DNA of 64,000 nt from Poriferisodalis sp965226645 (lineage in GTDB: Bacteria > Actinomycetota > Acidimicrobiia > Acidimicrobiales > Poriferisodalaceae). Below, in pieces: positions 7,843 to 15,665 of the stretch. How positions within the stretch are numbered: the first letter of the stretch is position 1; each line of letters starts with the position of its first letter. The DNA is taken from assembly GCA_965226645.1 (NCBI GenBank), contig CBDDDL010000002.1, forward strand, positions 558,001 through 622,000, given 5' to 3'. The notes beneath the pieces are model-generated. The model ran no database searches. It saw nothing but the letters and a program-made list of their open reading frames with translations, and was not told where the DNA came from. The translations under genes were made by a program, and so were the position numbers.

Positions 7843-8874
7843 ATGCACGTCAGCGCGACATTGCCCCAGCACAACTTGCGAGCCGTTCCTGACGAGGTGC
7901 GGCGGATCGAGGCCGACGGGTACGACTGCGTCGTCACCATGGAGAACCGGCATGAGCCGTTCATCCCGCTGGGGATTGCGGCGGTGCACAGCGAACGGGT
8001 GCGGCTGGCGACCAGCGTGGCCATTTCGTTTCCGCGCAGCCCGATGGTGACGGCCTCGACGGCGTGGGACTTGCAGGCCGCCTCCGGCGGGCGGTTCGTG
8101 CTCGGCCTCGGCAGCCAGGTGAAGGGGCACAACGAGCGGCGGTTCAGCGTGCCGTGGTCGGCGCCGGCGCCGCGCATGGCCGAGTACGTGCAGGCGATCC
8201 GGGCCATCTGGAACACCTGGGCCACCGGCGACAAGCTCAGCTACCAGGGCGAGCACTACCAGTTCTCGCTCATGACGCCGAACTTCACGCCTGAGCCGAT
8301 TGATCAACCGCCGCCGATCATGATCGCTGCGGTCGGGCCCGCCATGCTGCGGGTCGCCGGACAGCACTGCGACGGGGTGCGCCTGCACGGCTTCTGCACG
8401 CCGGACTACCTGCGGGAACACGTCATGCCGCAGCTGCAGACCGGGTTCGATCGGGCCGGGCGCAGCCGCAGCGACTTCTGGGTGACCGGCGGCGGGTTCA
8501 TCTGCACCGGTCCCGACGACGAGACCGTGGAACGGATGGTCGAGTGGGTCCGGTACCGGATCGGCTTCTACGGCAGCACTCGCGCATATTGGCCGGTGCT
8601 CGAACAGCACGACCTGGGCGAGCTCGGGGAACGCCTCAATCATCTCTCACGCAACGACGGCTGGGGCCAGATGGCGGGCTGCATCGACGACGACGTGGTG
8701 CGGCTGTTCGCCGCCGTCGGCCGCCACGACGAGATCGCCGGCGCCATCGCCGAGCACTTCGACGGGCTGGTCGACGAGGTCAACGCCAGCGTGGCCGCTG
8801 ACATCGCTGCCGACGTGCCGCCCGACGTGATCCAAGCCATTCAGGCCATCCCGAGCGCCGGGAACCCAACCTGA
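7843..8874 (+). CDS. LLM class F420-dependent oxidoreductase
   Basis: A 343-residue luciferase-like TIM-barrel flavin/F420 enzyme. Landmarks are the N-terminal strand and helix (LPQHNLRAVPDEVRRIEADGYD), LATSVAISFPRSPMVTA, then GRFVLGLGSQVKGHNERRF at about residues 86-104, and IMIAAVGPAMLRVAGQHCDG near 165-185. This pattern matches the F420-dependent subgroup common in actinobacteria; the substrate cannot be predicted. ATG 7843 has AGGAG seven bases upstream. The 3' end of the gene is duplicated just downstream (see 8821-8937). It stands alone between tRNA-Arg and a NIPSNAP gene. Confidence 0.9.
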   Translation: MHVSATLPQHNLRAVPDEVRRIEADGYDCVVTMENRHEPFIPLGIAAVHSERVRLATSVAISFPRSPMVTASTAWDLQAASGGRFVLGLGSQVKGHNERRFSVPWSAPAPRMAEYVQAIRAIWNTWATGDKLSYQGEHYQFSLMTPNFTPEPIDQPPPIMIAAVGPAMLRVAGQHCDGVRLHGFCTPDYLREHVMPQLQTGFDRAGRSRSDFWVTGGGFICTGPDDETVERMVEWVRYRIGFYGSTRAYWPVLEQHDLGELGERLNHLSRNDGWGQMAGCIDDDVVRLFAAVGRHDEIAGAIAEHFDGLVDEVNASVAADIAADVPPDVIQAIQAIPSAGNPT

Positions 8875-8937
8875 CCACACCCGCCCGACGTGATCCAAGC
8901 CATCCCGACAGCTGGGAACCAGTCCTGATCACACCCA
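8821..8937. repeat. Tandem duplicate of the LLM gene 3' end
   Basis: The last ~55 bp of the oxidoreductase gene including its stop (from CCCGACGTGATCCAAGCCAT at 8821) recur from 8884. The second copy lacks a 9-bp block and has several substitutions but keeps a TGA in the same place. The copy is outside any gene and lies between the stop at 8874 and the NIPSNAP start at 8984. Confidence 0.85.
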
Positions 8938-8983
8938 CCTGGGAAAATGAGCGGGTCACCCACCCACAACAAAGGACACTGAC

Positions 8984-9343
8984 ATGACAGCCACCTCAGA
9001 AGCCATCGTGGAAATCCGCGACTACACCATCGAGGCAGAGTGGTTTGAGGCCTATCGGGACTGGGCCTCCGAGTTGGCCGGGCCCTGGCTGCGGGCAAAC
9101 CTGGACGTCATCGACTTCTGGGTCGACGACGGACACGAGCCCGAGGTCGCCGGATCCGCCCCCGTGGTGTCCCCCAATGGTCAGCCGAACGTGTGCTGGA
9201 TCATCCGTTGGCCCAGCCGGGCCGCCCGAGAGGAAGGCTTCCGGACGACGCTGGCCGGTCAAGAGTGGCAGGACATCTGGGCGAAGCACCCAAACACCAA
9301 CGCCTACCTCCACCTCAACGTGCGCTTCATGAAAGCCGCCTGA
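8984..9343 (+). CDS. NIPSNAP family protein
   Basis: A 119-residue ferredoxin-like alpha/beta-barrel protein of the NIPSNAP/DABB type: VEIRDYTIEAEWFEAYRDWASE at the start, a central WIIRWPSRAAREEGFR block, and EWQDIWAKHPNTNAYLHLNVRFM at the end. Bacterial members have no firmly known activity; many sit near oxidoreductases, as here after the LLM gene. ATG 8984 has AAAGGA upstream. A 42-bp duplicate from the neighbouring DM13 gene begins right at its stop codon. Confidence 0.8.
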   Translation: MTATSEAIVEIRDYTIEAEWFEAYRDWASELAGPWLRANLDVIDFWVDDGHEPEVAGSAPVVSPNGQPNVCWIIRWPSRAAREEGFRTTLAGQEWQDIWAKHPNTNAYLHLNVRFMKAA

Positions 9344-9508
9344 CTCAGCCGACGGGGGCCAGCTCGGCGGCTCCGAAGGCAACGCCAAGCGCTGATCCCA
9401 CACCAGGACCGTAGCGACGTAACCGGGTCAGTCGAGTCGATCCGGGCCCCAGGGAGCCAGCGGCAGCTCAGCCGACGGGGGCCAGCTCGGCGGCTCCGAA
9501 GGCAACGC
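9344..9508. repeat. 42-bp direct repeat copying the DM13 gene 3' end
   Basis: Bases 9344-9385 and 9467-9508 are identical over 42 bp. The right copy is the coding end of the minus-strand DM13 gene, covering its last 13 codons and stop; the left copy abuts the NIPSNAP stop. Eighty-one bp of unrelated sequence separates them. Convergent genes meet here. Confidence 0.9.
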
Positions 9509-10313
9509 TGAAGCGAACGCACCAGATCACCACGGTGCGATACCGGCCCAGGTCGGTTCCCGCAGGCACCTCGTAGTTCTGCGCGCCGATGTTGCCTTTC
9601 ATGTCGCCCAGGTCGATGAAGTCCGAACCCAGCTCGCCGACCGAGTCGTTGGGTCCCGCGGCGGAGAGATACACGTTCAGGTCGGGTCCGTTGTCGGTCG
9701 CAAAGTCGTCGTCGAAGCGCAGGAACGTCTGGGTGCCGTCAGTGAGCACCGCAGCGGTACCCGACGACGGATGCGAACGCGAGATGAACGAGCCCACCGC
9801 CGCTACCCGCACAGCGCCCTCAGCCATTTCCTCGGCCGCAGCCATCGTCTCGGTCTTCTCCCGCTCTCGCTCGGCGGCGAGCTGTGCAGCCTCGTCCGGG
9901 CTCATCATCTGCTCTTCGGCAGCCGCTATCTGGGCGATCGCTTCCAGCGTCGGGTCCAGGTGCCCGTACATCTCGCCCATTGCCTCGTCCGAGCCGTCGG
10001 CCATGGCGTCTTCGCGCATGCGGTCCGCTGCGGTCTCGAGCTCGGAGCGCTGCTCGGCGAGCGCAGCCCGTCCTTGCGAACCGCCGCCGGCCACTGCCGC
10101 GCTGATGAGCTCGTCGATGTCGGTCTCGCCGAGATCGACGGCGAACTCGGGGGCCTCCTCGTCCACTACCTCGTCTACGAAGATCAGGTGGAAGCCGAAC
10201 ACGAAGAAGGCCAAGTAGAAGGCCAGCGCGGCTAACACCGCAGTGCCGCCAGCAGCAGCCCAGCGGCCGCCTGTGGTCCGGGGGATCAGTAGTCCCTTGA
10301 GCTTCTGGATCAT
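9468..10313 (-). CDS. Membrane-anchored DM13 domain protein
   Basis: A 281-residue protein. Residues 20-48 form one hydrophobic segment (AAAGGTAVLAALAFYLAFFVFGF), probably an uncleaved anchor with the rest outside. A glutamate/alanine-rich helical stretch follows (about 85-165). The C-terminal ~110 residues are a DM13 domain: GSFISRSHPSSGTAAVL, FLRFDDDFATDNGPDLNVYL, then FIDLGDMKGNIGAQNYEVP and a single conserved-looking Cys in VVIWCVRFSVAFGAAEL. DM13 domains are thought to act in electron transfer at the cell surface. A GGGAG site lies before the ATG at 10313. The neighbouring DsbB-like gene also concerns extracytoplasmic redox. Confidence 0.88.
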   Translation of the reverse strand: MIQKLKGLLIPRTTGGRWAAAGGTAVLAALAFYLAFFVFGFHLIFVDEVVDEEAPEFAVDLGETDIDELISAAVAGGGSQGRAALAEQRSELETAADRMREDAMADGSDEAMGEMYGHLDPTLEAIAQIAAAEEQMMSPDEAAQLAAEREREKTETMAAAEEMAEGAVRVAAVGSFISRSHPSSGTAAVLTDGTQTFLRFDDDFATDNGPDLNVYLSAAGPNDSVGELGSDFIDLGDMKGNIGAQNYEVPAGTDLGRYRTVVIWCVRFSVAFGAAELAPVG

Positions 10314-10475
10314 TGTGAACTCCCGCTCGTCATGCCCTCGCAGTGGCGCTGCTGGCGCCGTGCCGCCACGTTAGAAGCCGCTCCGCCAAGAACACGGTCA
10401 GCCTGCGTGGTCAAGCAGCCCGATCAGACAACATCGGTAGGCATGGCAATCAGGCATGACAATCAGGCAACGCTG

Positions 10476-11027
10476 TCAGACATGGCTGCGAGATCGCAAC
10501 AGCAAGCCGCCCACCAGCAAGAACACACTTCCGGCCATGTACGGGATGGACACGAAGCCGAACTCCCACGCGTATCGCACCGTGCACGGACTGGTCAGGC
10601 TGCACGTTGTGCTGCCTTCCAGCGTCGGGAACAGTTGCAACAGGTAGTGCCAAGTCGACATCGCAAACCCCACGATGCACAACGGCAACGCGTACAGATG
10701 CACTCCTCTGTCCCGTCGCAGCCATCCCACGGTGAGCACCAACGCCAGCGGGTACATAGCGATGCGCTGGAACCAGCACCAGCGACACGGCTCGAGATGG
10801 GCAATCTCAGACAGGTACAGCGAGCCCAGGGTTGCGCCGATGGCCAACAACGCGGCGACGCTCAAGAAAGCATGCGTGCTCATCGCTGCAGATCCGCGGT
10901 AGTCCGCGACGCGCCCGAAGCGCGGATTGCGCTGCCGCCGCATCACCGCCACCGCCAAGCCCACGGTCGCGAAGTTGCAGGCAATCGCTGCGACAGCGAA
11001 CACTTCGAGCATCTGCGACAACGTCAC
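10476..11027 (-). CDS. DsbB/BdbC-like disulfide bond formation protein
   Basis: A 183-residue membrane protein with about four transmembrane helices. The first extracytoplasmic loop has EPCRWCWFQRIAMYPLALV, the DsbB CxxC motif with the Arg that contacts quinone. The second loop has STTCSLTSPCTVRYAWEFGF, the second cysteine pair. Such proteins re-oxidise a thioredoxin-like DsbA partner using quinone; no partner gene is in the window. Start may be GTG 11027 or ATG 11012. Together with the DM13 gene it suggests envelope redox chemistry. Confidence 0.9.
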   Translation of the reverse strand: MTLSQMLEVFAVAAIACNFATVGLAVAVMRRQRNPRFGRVADYRGSAAMSTHAFLSVAALLAIGATLGSLYLSEIAHLEPCRWCWFQRIAMYPLALVLTVGWLRRDRGVHLYALPLCIVGFAMSTWHYLLQLFPTLEGSTTCSLTSPCTVRYAWEFGFVSIPYMAGSVFLLVGGLLLRSRSHV

Positions 11028-11065
11028 GGATGCTCAGCGTGCCACTTCGTGAGAACGCTCCCGTG

Positions 11066-12655
11066 TCACGAGCGCCGACGCCGATGGCCGATCGGAATCC
11101 AGAGCGTCACCACGCCCGCTATCGCGGTGACCAGAAAGAGCACCAGCGCGTGCTGGTAGTACACGAGCACGCCCTCGCCATCGGCTTCTTTCAGCAAGGC
11201 GAACAGTCCGGCGATGCCGATGGCCGACGCTGCATAGCGCAACGTGTTGAACAGGCCGTTGATCTCGCCAAAGTACGACTCCTCCACCGACTCCAGCGCG
11301 ACGCTGTTGAGCAGCGGCACGCACATCCCCCACCCGATCCCGAACAGGGCGATGCTCGGGGCCATGTCGAACCAGTAATTCACGTTCGTGCCGAGCCGGA
11401 CCACCATCCAGCCGATCGACACGACCAGCAATATCGCACCGATGCGACACAGCCAAATCGCACGCCAGCGCTCTCCGAGACGGGTGAACAGCACGGTCGA
11501 GATACCCGCGGTGATCGGTCCGGGTGTCAAGGCGAGGCCGATGCCGGCCGTGGAGTAGTCCCACACGCCGATAAGAAACAACGGCCAAAGCAGCCACAGC
11601 GACTGCGACGCAATACCCACCACGAAGTTGGACAGGTTGGTCACCCACACGCCGCGGCGCCGAAGCAGGTGCAGATTGAGCAGAGGTTCTGGGTGCCGCA
11701 GCGAGTTCACGACAAAGAACGCCAGGGCCACCGCTCCCAGCACGGCAACCGAGGCGGTGATTGGCGAGGTGTAGCCCCACAATCGTCCCTGCATGACCGC
11801 AGCGACGATCGCCGCCAGCGCGATGGTGGCAGCCGCGGCGCCCGCAACGTCGAGGCGCTGCTGCGCGGGAGGCGTCGGCAGTTCCCGCAGGATCCGCATG
11901 CCGAGCACGAACATCAGCGCCGCGACGGGCGCGCTGACGAAGTACAGCACTCGCCAGCCCGCCACCGAGAGCAAGAGCGACGACACCTGCGGCGCAACGG
12001 CCGCGGCAAGCGGCCCAGCAGCAGACCACATGCCAACCGCCGACGTCCGCCGCGATTGAGGGAACAACGGCAGCACCAAGCTGAGCGACGACGGCAGGAT
12101 CGCGGCACCAGCGATGGCCTGCAGCACGCGGGCGCCGTTCAACGTCCACACGGTCGGCGCGATGGCCGAGAGCACAGCAGACAAGGCGAACAGCGCAAGG
12201 CCCAACTGGAACATCCGCTTGCGCCCGACCCGATCGGCGAGGCGACCGGCGAGCGGCAAGAACGCAGCAAGGCCGATCAAGTAACCAGCGACGCCCCACG
12301 CAACCTCGGGAGCGGTCGCACCCGGGAAGCCCTCGAGGATTGACGGGAGCGCGATGTTCGTCGCCGTGCTGTTGAACCCCACCAGCACAGTGCCCAGCGA
12401 CGCAACTGCCAACGCCCGCCACGCCCGCCCCGAAACCTGCTCACGGCCGCCCGCCCGGCCGGGCGGCACAGGACGCGCGGGAGCGGCCGCCGTTTGCGGC
12501 CGCGGCGCCGACGGGCCACCAGAGCGCGCCGCGTCAACCGGACGCGCATCGTCAACACGCTGAATGGCAGGCGTCGCCGCAGGCACTTGCGGCACTTGCG
12601 GCACTTGCGGCACCCGCGCCGGATCGACCTTTCCTAGGTCGATCTCATTTCGCAT
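11066..12655 (-). CDS. MFS transporter, DHA2-type drug/proton antiporter
   Basis: A 529-residue protein with about 14 hydrophobic segments after an ~80-residue cytoplasmic tail rich in Pro and Ala. The motif-A loop reads GRLADRVGRKR, and the first helix carries FNSTATNIALPSI in the position of DHA2-family motif D1. The fifth helix region has RVLQAIAGAAILPSSLSLVL (motif C-like). This is the EmrB/QacA layout; the substrate is unknown. The tail includes VPQVPQVPQVP, coded by four 9-bp repeats (12582-12617). The real start may be downstream of that tail. The 224 bp before the gene (12656-12879) hold no other feature. Confidence 0.88.
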   Translation of the reverse strand: MRNEIDLGKVDPARVPQVPQVPQVPAATPAIQRVDDARPVDAARSGGPSAPRPQTAAAPARPVPPGRAGGREQVSGRAWRALAVASLGTVLVGFNSTATNIALPSILEGFPGATAPEVAWGVAGYLIGLAAFLPLAGRLADRVGRKRMFQLGLALFALSAVLSAIAPTVWTLNGARVLQAIAGAAILPSSLSLVLPLFPQSRRTSAVGMWSAAGPLAAAVAPQVSSLLLSVAGWRVLYFVSAPVAALMFVLGMRILRELPTPPAQQRLDVAGAAAATIALAAIVAAVMQGRLWGYTSPITASVAVLGAVALAFFVVNSLRHPEPLLNLHLLRRRGVWVTNLSNFVVGIASQSLWLLWPLFLIGVWDYSTAGIGLALTPGPITAGISTVLFTRLGERWRAIWLCRIGAILLVVSIGWMVVRLGTNVNYWFDMAPSIALFGIGWGMCVPLLNSVALESVEESYFGEINGLFNTLRYAASAIGIAGLFALLKEADGEGVLVYYQHALVLFLVTAIAGVVTLWIPIGHRRRRS

Positions 12656-12879
12656 TCATGCAATCGTACGGCCCACTCCTCACGGCCCGGACCAAAACCG
12701 AAACAGCTTTAGATAAACGCTCAAACGGCCATGCTGCGCCCGAGCGCTCTGCCCGGTCATCGCCCCGATAGTGGGTCGGGTGGCGCGAACGAGGTCCCCC
12801 GCAGCCGCAGCTCGCGAGGACTACGGGTGTTCGGCGTCAGGACCCGACGCGCGGGCGCCAGAAACAACAGCGGCGCGCT

Positions 12880-13662
12880 CTACCGGCCGTGGAAGGTCGG
12901 CTCGCGCTTGTCCACGAAGGCCTGAGCCGCTTCCTTGTGGTCGGCGGTCTGCCCGCAGTGAATGTGGTGCGCCGCTTCCATGTCCAAGCACTCGCCCATG
13001 TCGCCGTTGACGGCCCGGTTCAGGTTCTCCTTCATGTACCGGAATGCCACCGTCGGGCCATCGGCAAGACGGCGTGCAATCGCGCCCACCTCGTCCATCA
13101 GGCTGTCGGCGGGGAACACGCCGTTCACCAAGCCCAGCGAGAGCGCCTGGTCCATGTCGACGCGGTCCGACAGGTAATACAGCTCGCGCGCCTTCGCCGA
13201 GCCGATAAGGCGCGACATGAACCATGTGCCTCCGTAGTCGCCACTGAAGCCGACGCGGGCGAACGCCGTCGTGATCACGGCATTGGGCGAGGCGTAGCGC
13301 AGGTCGCACGCCAGTGCGATCGACAGCCCCGCGCCCGCCGCAGCGCCAGGCAGCGCAGCGATGGTCGGCTTGGGCATCTCGTAGAGCTTCCCGGAGGTGT
13401 CGCGCTGACTGCGGCGCTGCTGATGCACACGGGCGTCGTACTGCACCGGGCTGCCGCCGCCCTCGCCGCCGGCCGCGGCCATGCCCTTCACATCGCCACC
13501 GGCACAGAATGCGCCGCCGGCCCCGGTCAGCACCAGCGCTCCGACATCGCTGGCCACCTCAGCGTCGGCAATGGCGGCCACGAGGCCGTCCATCATTGGC
13601 GTGGACAACGCATTGCGGCGTTCGGGCCGATTCAGCGTGATGGTCATCACGCCGTCGGTCAC
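12880..13662 (-). CDS. Enoyl-CoA hydratase/isomerase family protein, 5' end rearranged
   Basis: A crotonase-fold acyl-CoA enzyme: VMTITLNRPERRNALS, oxyanion-hole blocks GAGGAFCAGGDVKGM and PGAAAGAGLSIALACDL, then RVGFSGDYGGTWFM. The two Glu residues of classical hydratases are not apparent at their usual places (the second reads FSGDYGG), so its reaction may not be hydration. The likely original start, ATG 13745 (MPDRVFDTGTDDLAVEVTDG), is cut off by a 35-bp tandem duplication that shifts the frame and leads to a stop. Translation could restart at GTG 13662, GTG 13650 or ATG 13647, giving about 255-260 residues and losing only the first strand. An ORF extension to 13794 is out of the ancestral frame. 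Confidence 0.8.
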   Translation of the reverse strand: MTDGVMTITLNRPERRNALSTPMMDGLVAAIADAEVASDVGALVLTGAGGAFCAGGDVKGMAAAGGEGGGSPVQYDARVHQQRRSQRDTSGKLYEMPKPTIAALPGAAAGAGLSIALACDLRYASPNAVITTAFARVGFSGDYGGTWFMSRLIGSAKARELYYLSDRVDMDQALSLGLVNGVFPADSLMDEVGAIARRLADGPTVAFRYMKENLNRAVNGDMGECLDMEAAHHIHCGQTADHKEAAQAFVDKREPTFHGR

Positions 13663-13713
13663 TTCGACCGCGAGGTCGGCTTCACGCCGTCGGTCACTTC
13701 GACCGCGAGGTCG
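13647..13713. repeat. 35-bp tandem duplication shifting an enoyl-CoA hydratase start
   Basis: A 32-bp block (13647-13678) recurs at 13682-13713 with three bases between, giving a period of 35, which is not a multiple of three. Both copies encode DLAVEVTDGV of the crotonase-family gene. Removing one copy restores one frame from ATG 13745 through the whole gene. Confidence 0.92.
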
Positions 13714-13859
13714 TCGGTCCCGGTGTCGAAGACTCGATCTGGCATCGTGCGCACTCCCCATATGTCGTCTTGTTCGTGGCCGTACACAGGCCACAGCAAT
13801 TCGAGAGTGAAGTATCGCGGACCGGAGCTACAAGCGCGCCGTTCGCTGCCCTCAGGGCT

Positions 13860-15665
13860 CTAGGACGTTTCGGTGTTGAACGACCCCAGTACCACCTCGA
13901 TCGTCCGCCGGCTGCCGTCAGTGGCCACGACCACCATCTCGGCACCGTCGCCGGGAACCATCGCCAAGATCTCGTTCACAAGATCGAGACTGCTCGTGAT
14001 CTCGGTGCCGTTGAACTCCACGATGATCTCGCCGCGCTCGAGGCCGGCCAGATCGGCAGCCTCGCCCTCGTCGACGCCCACCACAAGCGCACCCTGCGTG
14101 ATGCCAGCAGGTATCTCGATATCGGCGAGCTCGTCGTCCGGGTCGGGCCCTGGCTCAACGGTCTCAGGTCCGGAGTCGCCCAAGCCCTCAGTGGGATCGT
14201 CGGTGGCGGGGGGATCGTCGGTGACGGGTCCACCTTCGCGGTCGGCCAGAAAGTCCTCCACCGCGATGATCCGCACGCCCAAGTACGCCTTGGCCTGCAC
14301 GACACCTTCGAGCAGCAGATCGATGATCGGCCGGGCGTGGTCAATCGAGATGGCGAAACCGATGCCTTCGACAAGTCCACCAGCGATCGCAGTATTGACC
14401 CCGATGACCTCTCCTGCCGCATTCACCAGCGGACCCCCAGAGTTGCCCGGATTGATGGCTGCATCTGTCTGGATGAGGCGTACTAACCGGGTGTCGTCTT
14501 CGAGCTCGATGGAGCGTTCGAGCCCCGACACGATGCCCCTCGTGACCGTCGGCTCGCCGATGATGCCGATGGCGTTCCCGATCGCGATCACTTCATCGCC
14601 GACTTCGACACCGTCGCTGGAACCGAGCATGACGGTGGCCAGTCCGTCGGCCTCCACCTGGAGCACCGCAAGATCGCGCGTCGCGTCAACGGCAATCACC
14701 TCGGCGACCATCTGCGCACCGCCGAAGAAGCGCACCTCGACGGTCTCGGCCTCGGCAACCACGTGCGCGTTGGTGACGATGCGGCCCTGCGGTGTCACGA
14801 CGAAGCCTGAACCGCCGCCGTCACCGTCGGCGGTCGTGATGCGCACGATGACAACGGCTTCCTGCACTGCTTCGAGCACGGCTTTCACGTTGATTTGTTG
14901 CAAGCGATTGCCCAGCGGCGCGCCCGGCTCATCGGATTCGCCACGGAGCAGTCGCTCCCAGTATGCGAAATCGGTCTCGGAAGGCACCGGCTGATCGCCG
15001 ATGACATCGTCAGCAGGCGCGGGCACTTCCTCGGCTGCGGCGAGCAGCCGCTTGAGCTCTGACCTGAGCAGCTCGTCGCTGATCGTCCCGTCCAGGATCG
15101 GCACCGATGCTGCATCGGGCGAAACGGTGTCGGCGACCTCGGCATCGCCCGCGGGCGCCGAGTCAGCCAAGTCGGCTGCTCCGACTGCTTCGGCTGCTTC
15201 GGCCGAATCGGCACCGGACGCAACGATCTCCGAGGTCGCAGGAGCGACAGAAGCGACATCGGGCGCCGACGTGGCTGACGTGACCGACACAACGCTCGGC
15301 GACTGCATGACTGCGTCTGAGGTTTCGTTGCCGTCATCGCCGCTGAAGACGATGAGCAGGATGAGACCCGCCACCACAGCTCCGACGACGCCGCCGACCG
15401 CGCTCGCAACAGCGGTCATCAGGCATCCCGGCCGGGCCAATGGCTCGCGGCCAGCCGTTGCCGACGCTGCGTCAGCAAACGGGTTGTCAATCACCGGAGC
15501 GTCAATCACCCGGTCGGGCGGGTCGGGCTCTCGATGGGGACCAGCCACATCCAACGGTTCCGTCGGAGCCGACGGCTCGACGCCGTCGTCGCGCTCGACA
15601 CCCGAATCTGCATCGCCGTTCGATCCCGTCAGCGGAGGCGGGCAGCTGGCATGCGGGAAGAACAT
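13860..15665 (-). CDS. HtrA/DegP-like membrane serine protease with PDZ domain
   Basis: A 601-residue protein. A ~80-residue acidic cytoplasmic tail precedes one transmembrane helix (VASAVGGVVGAVVAGLILLI, about 87-106), then a long low-complexity linker (Ala, Ser, Val, Asp) to about residue 270. The trypsin-like domain has the full triad: His in IVTNAHVV, Asp in ATRDLAVL, Ser in PGNSGGPLV. A PDZ domain follows (YLGVRIIAVEDFL ... GALVVGVDEGEAADLAGLERGEIIVEFNG), split by an acidic Pro/Asp insert. Role: quality control or signal cleavage outside the membrane. Its ATG shares one base with the stop of the upstream kinase-like gene. Confidence 0.93.
   Translation of the reverse strand: MFFPHASCPPPLTGSNGDADSGVERDDGVEPSAPTEPLDVAGPHREPDPPDRVIDAPVIDNPFADAASATAGREPLARPGCLMTAVASAVGGVVGAVVAGLILLIVFSGDDGNETSDAVMQSPSVVSVTSATSAPDVASVAPATSEIVASGADSAEAAEAVGAADLADSAPAGDAEVADTVSPDAASVPILDGTISDELLRSELKRLLAAAEEVPAPADDVIGDQPVPSETDFAYWERLLRGESDEPGAPLGNRLQQINVKAVLEAVQEAVVIVRITTADGDGGGSGFVVTPQGRIVTNAHVVAEAETVEVRFFGGAQMVAEVIAVDATRDLAVLQVEADGLATVMLGSSDGVEVGDEVIAIGNAIGIIGEPTVTRGIVSGLERSIELEDDTRLVRLIQTDAAINPGNSGGPLVNAAGEVIGVNTAIAGGLVEGIGFAISIDHARPIIDLLLEGVVQAKAYLGVRIIAVEDFLADREGGPVTDDPPATDDPTEGLGDSGPETVEPGPDPDDELADIEIPAGITQGALVVGVDEGEAADLAGLERGEIIVEFNGTEITSSLDLVNEILAMVPGDGAEMVVVATDGSRRTIEVVLGSFNTETS

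Noticed and set aside
9386..9466. Small RNA or gene between the two 42-bp repeats
   Set aside because: Only 81 bp with no start codon, hairpin or promoter that stands out.
12656..12879. Missing gene between the MFS and hydratase genes
   Set aside because: Frames here are short and of shadow composition; probably just promoter and leader of the MFS gene.
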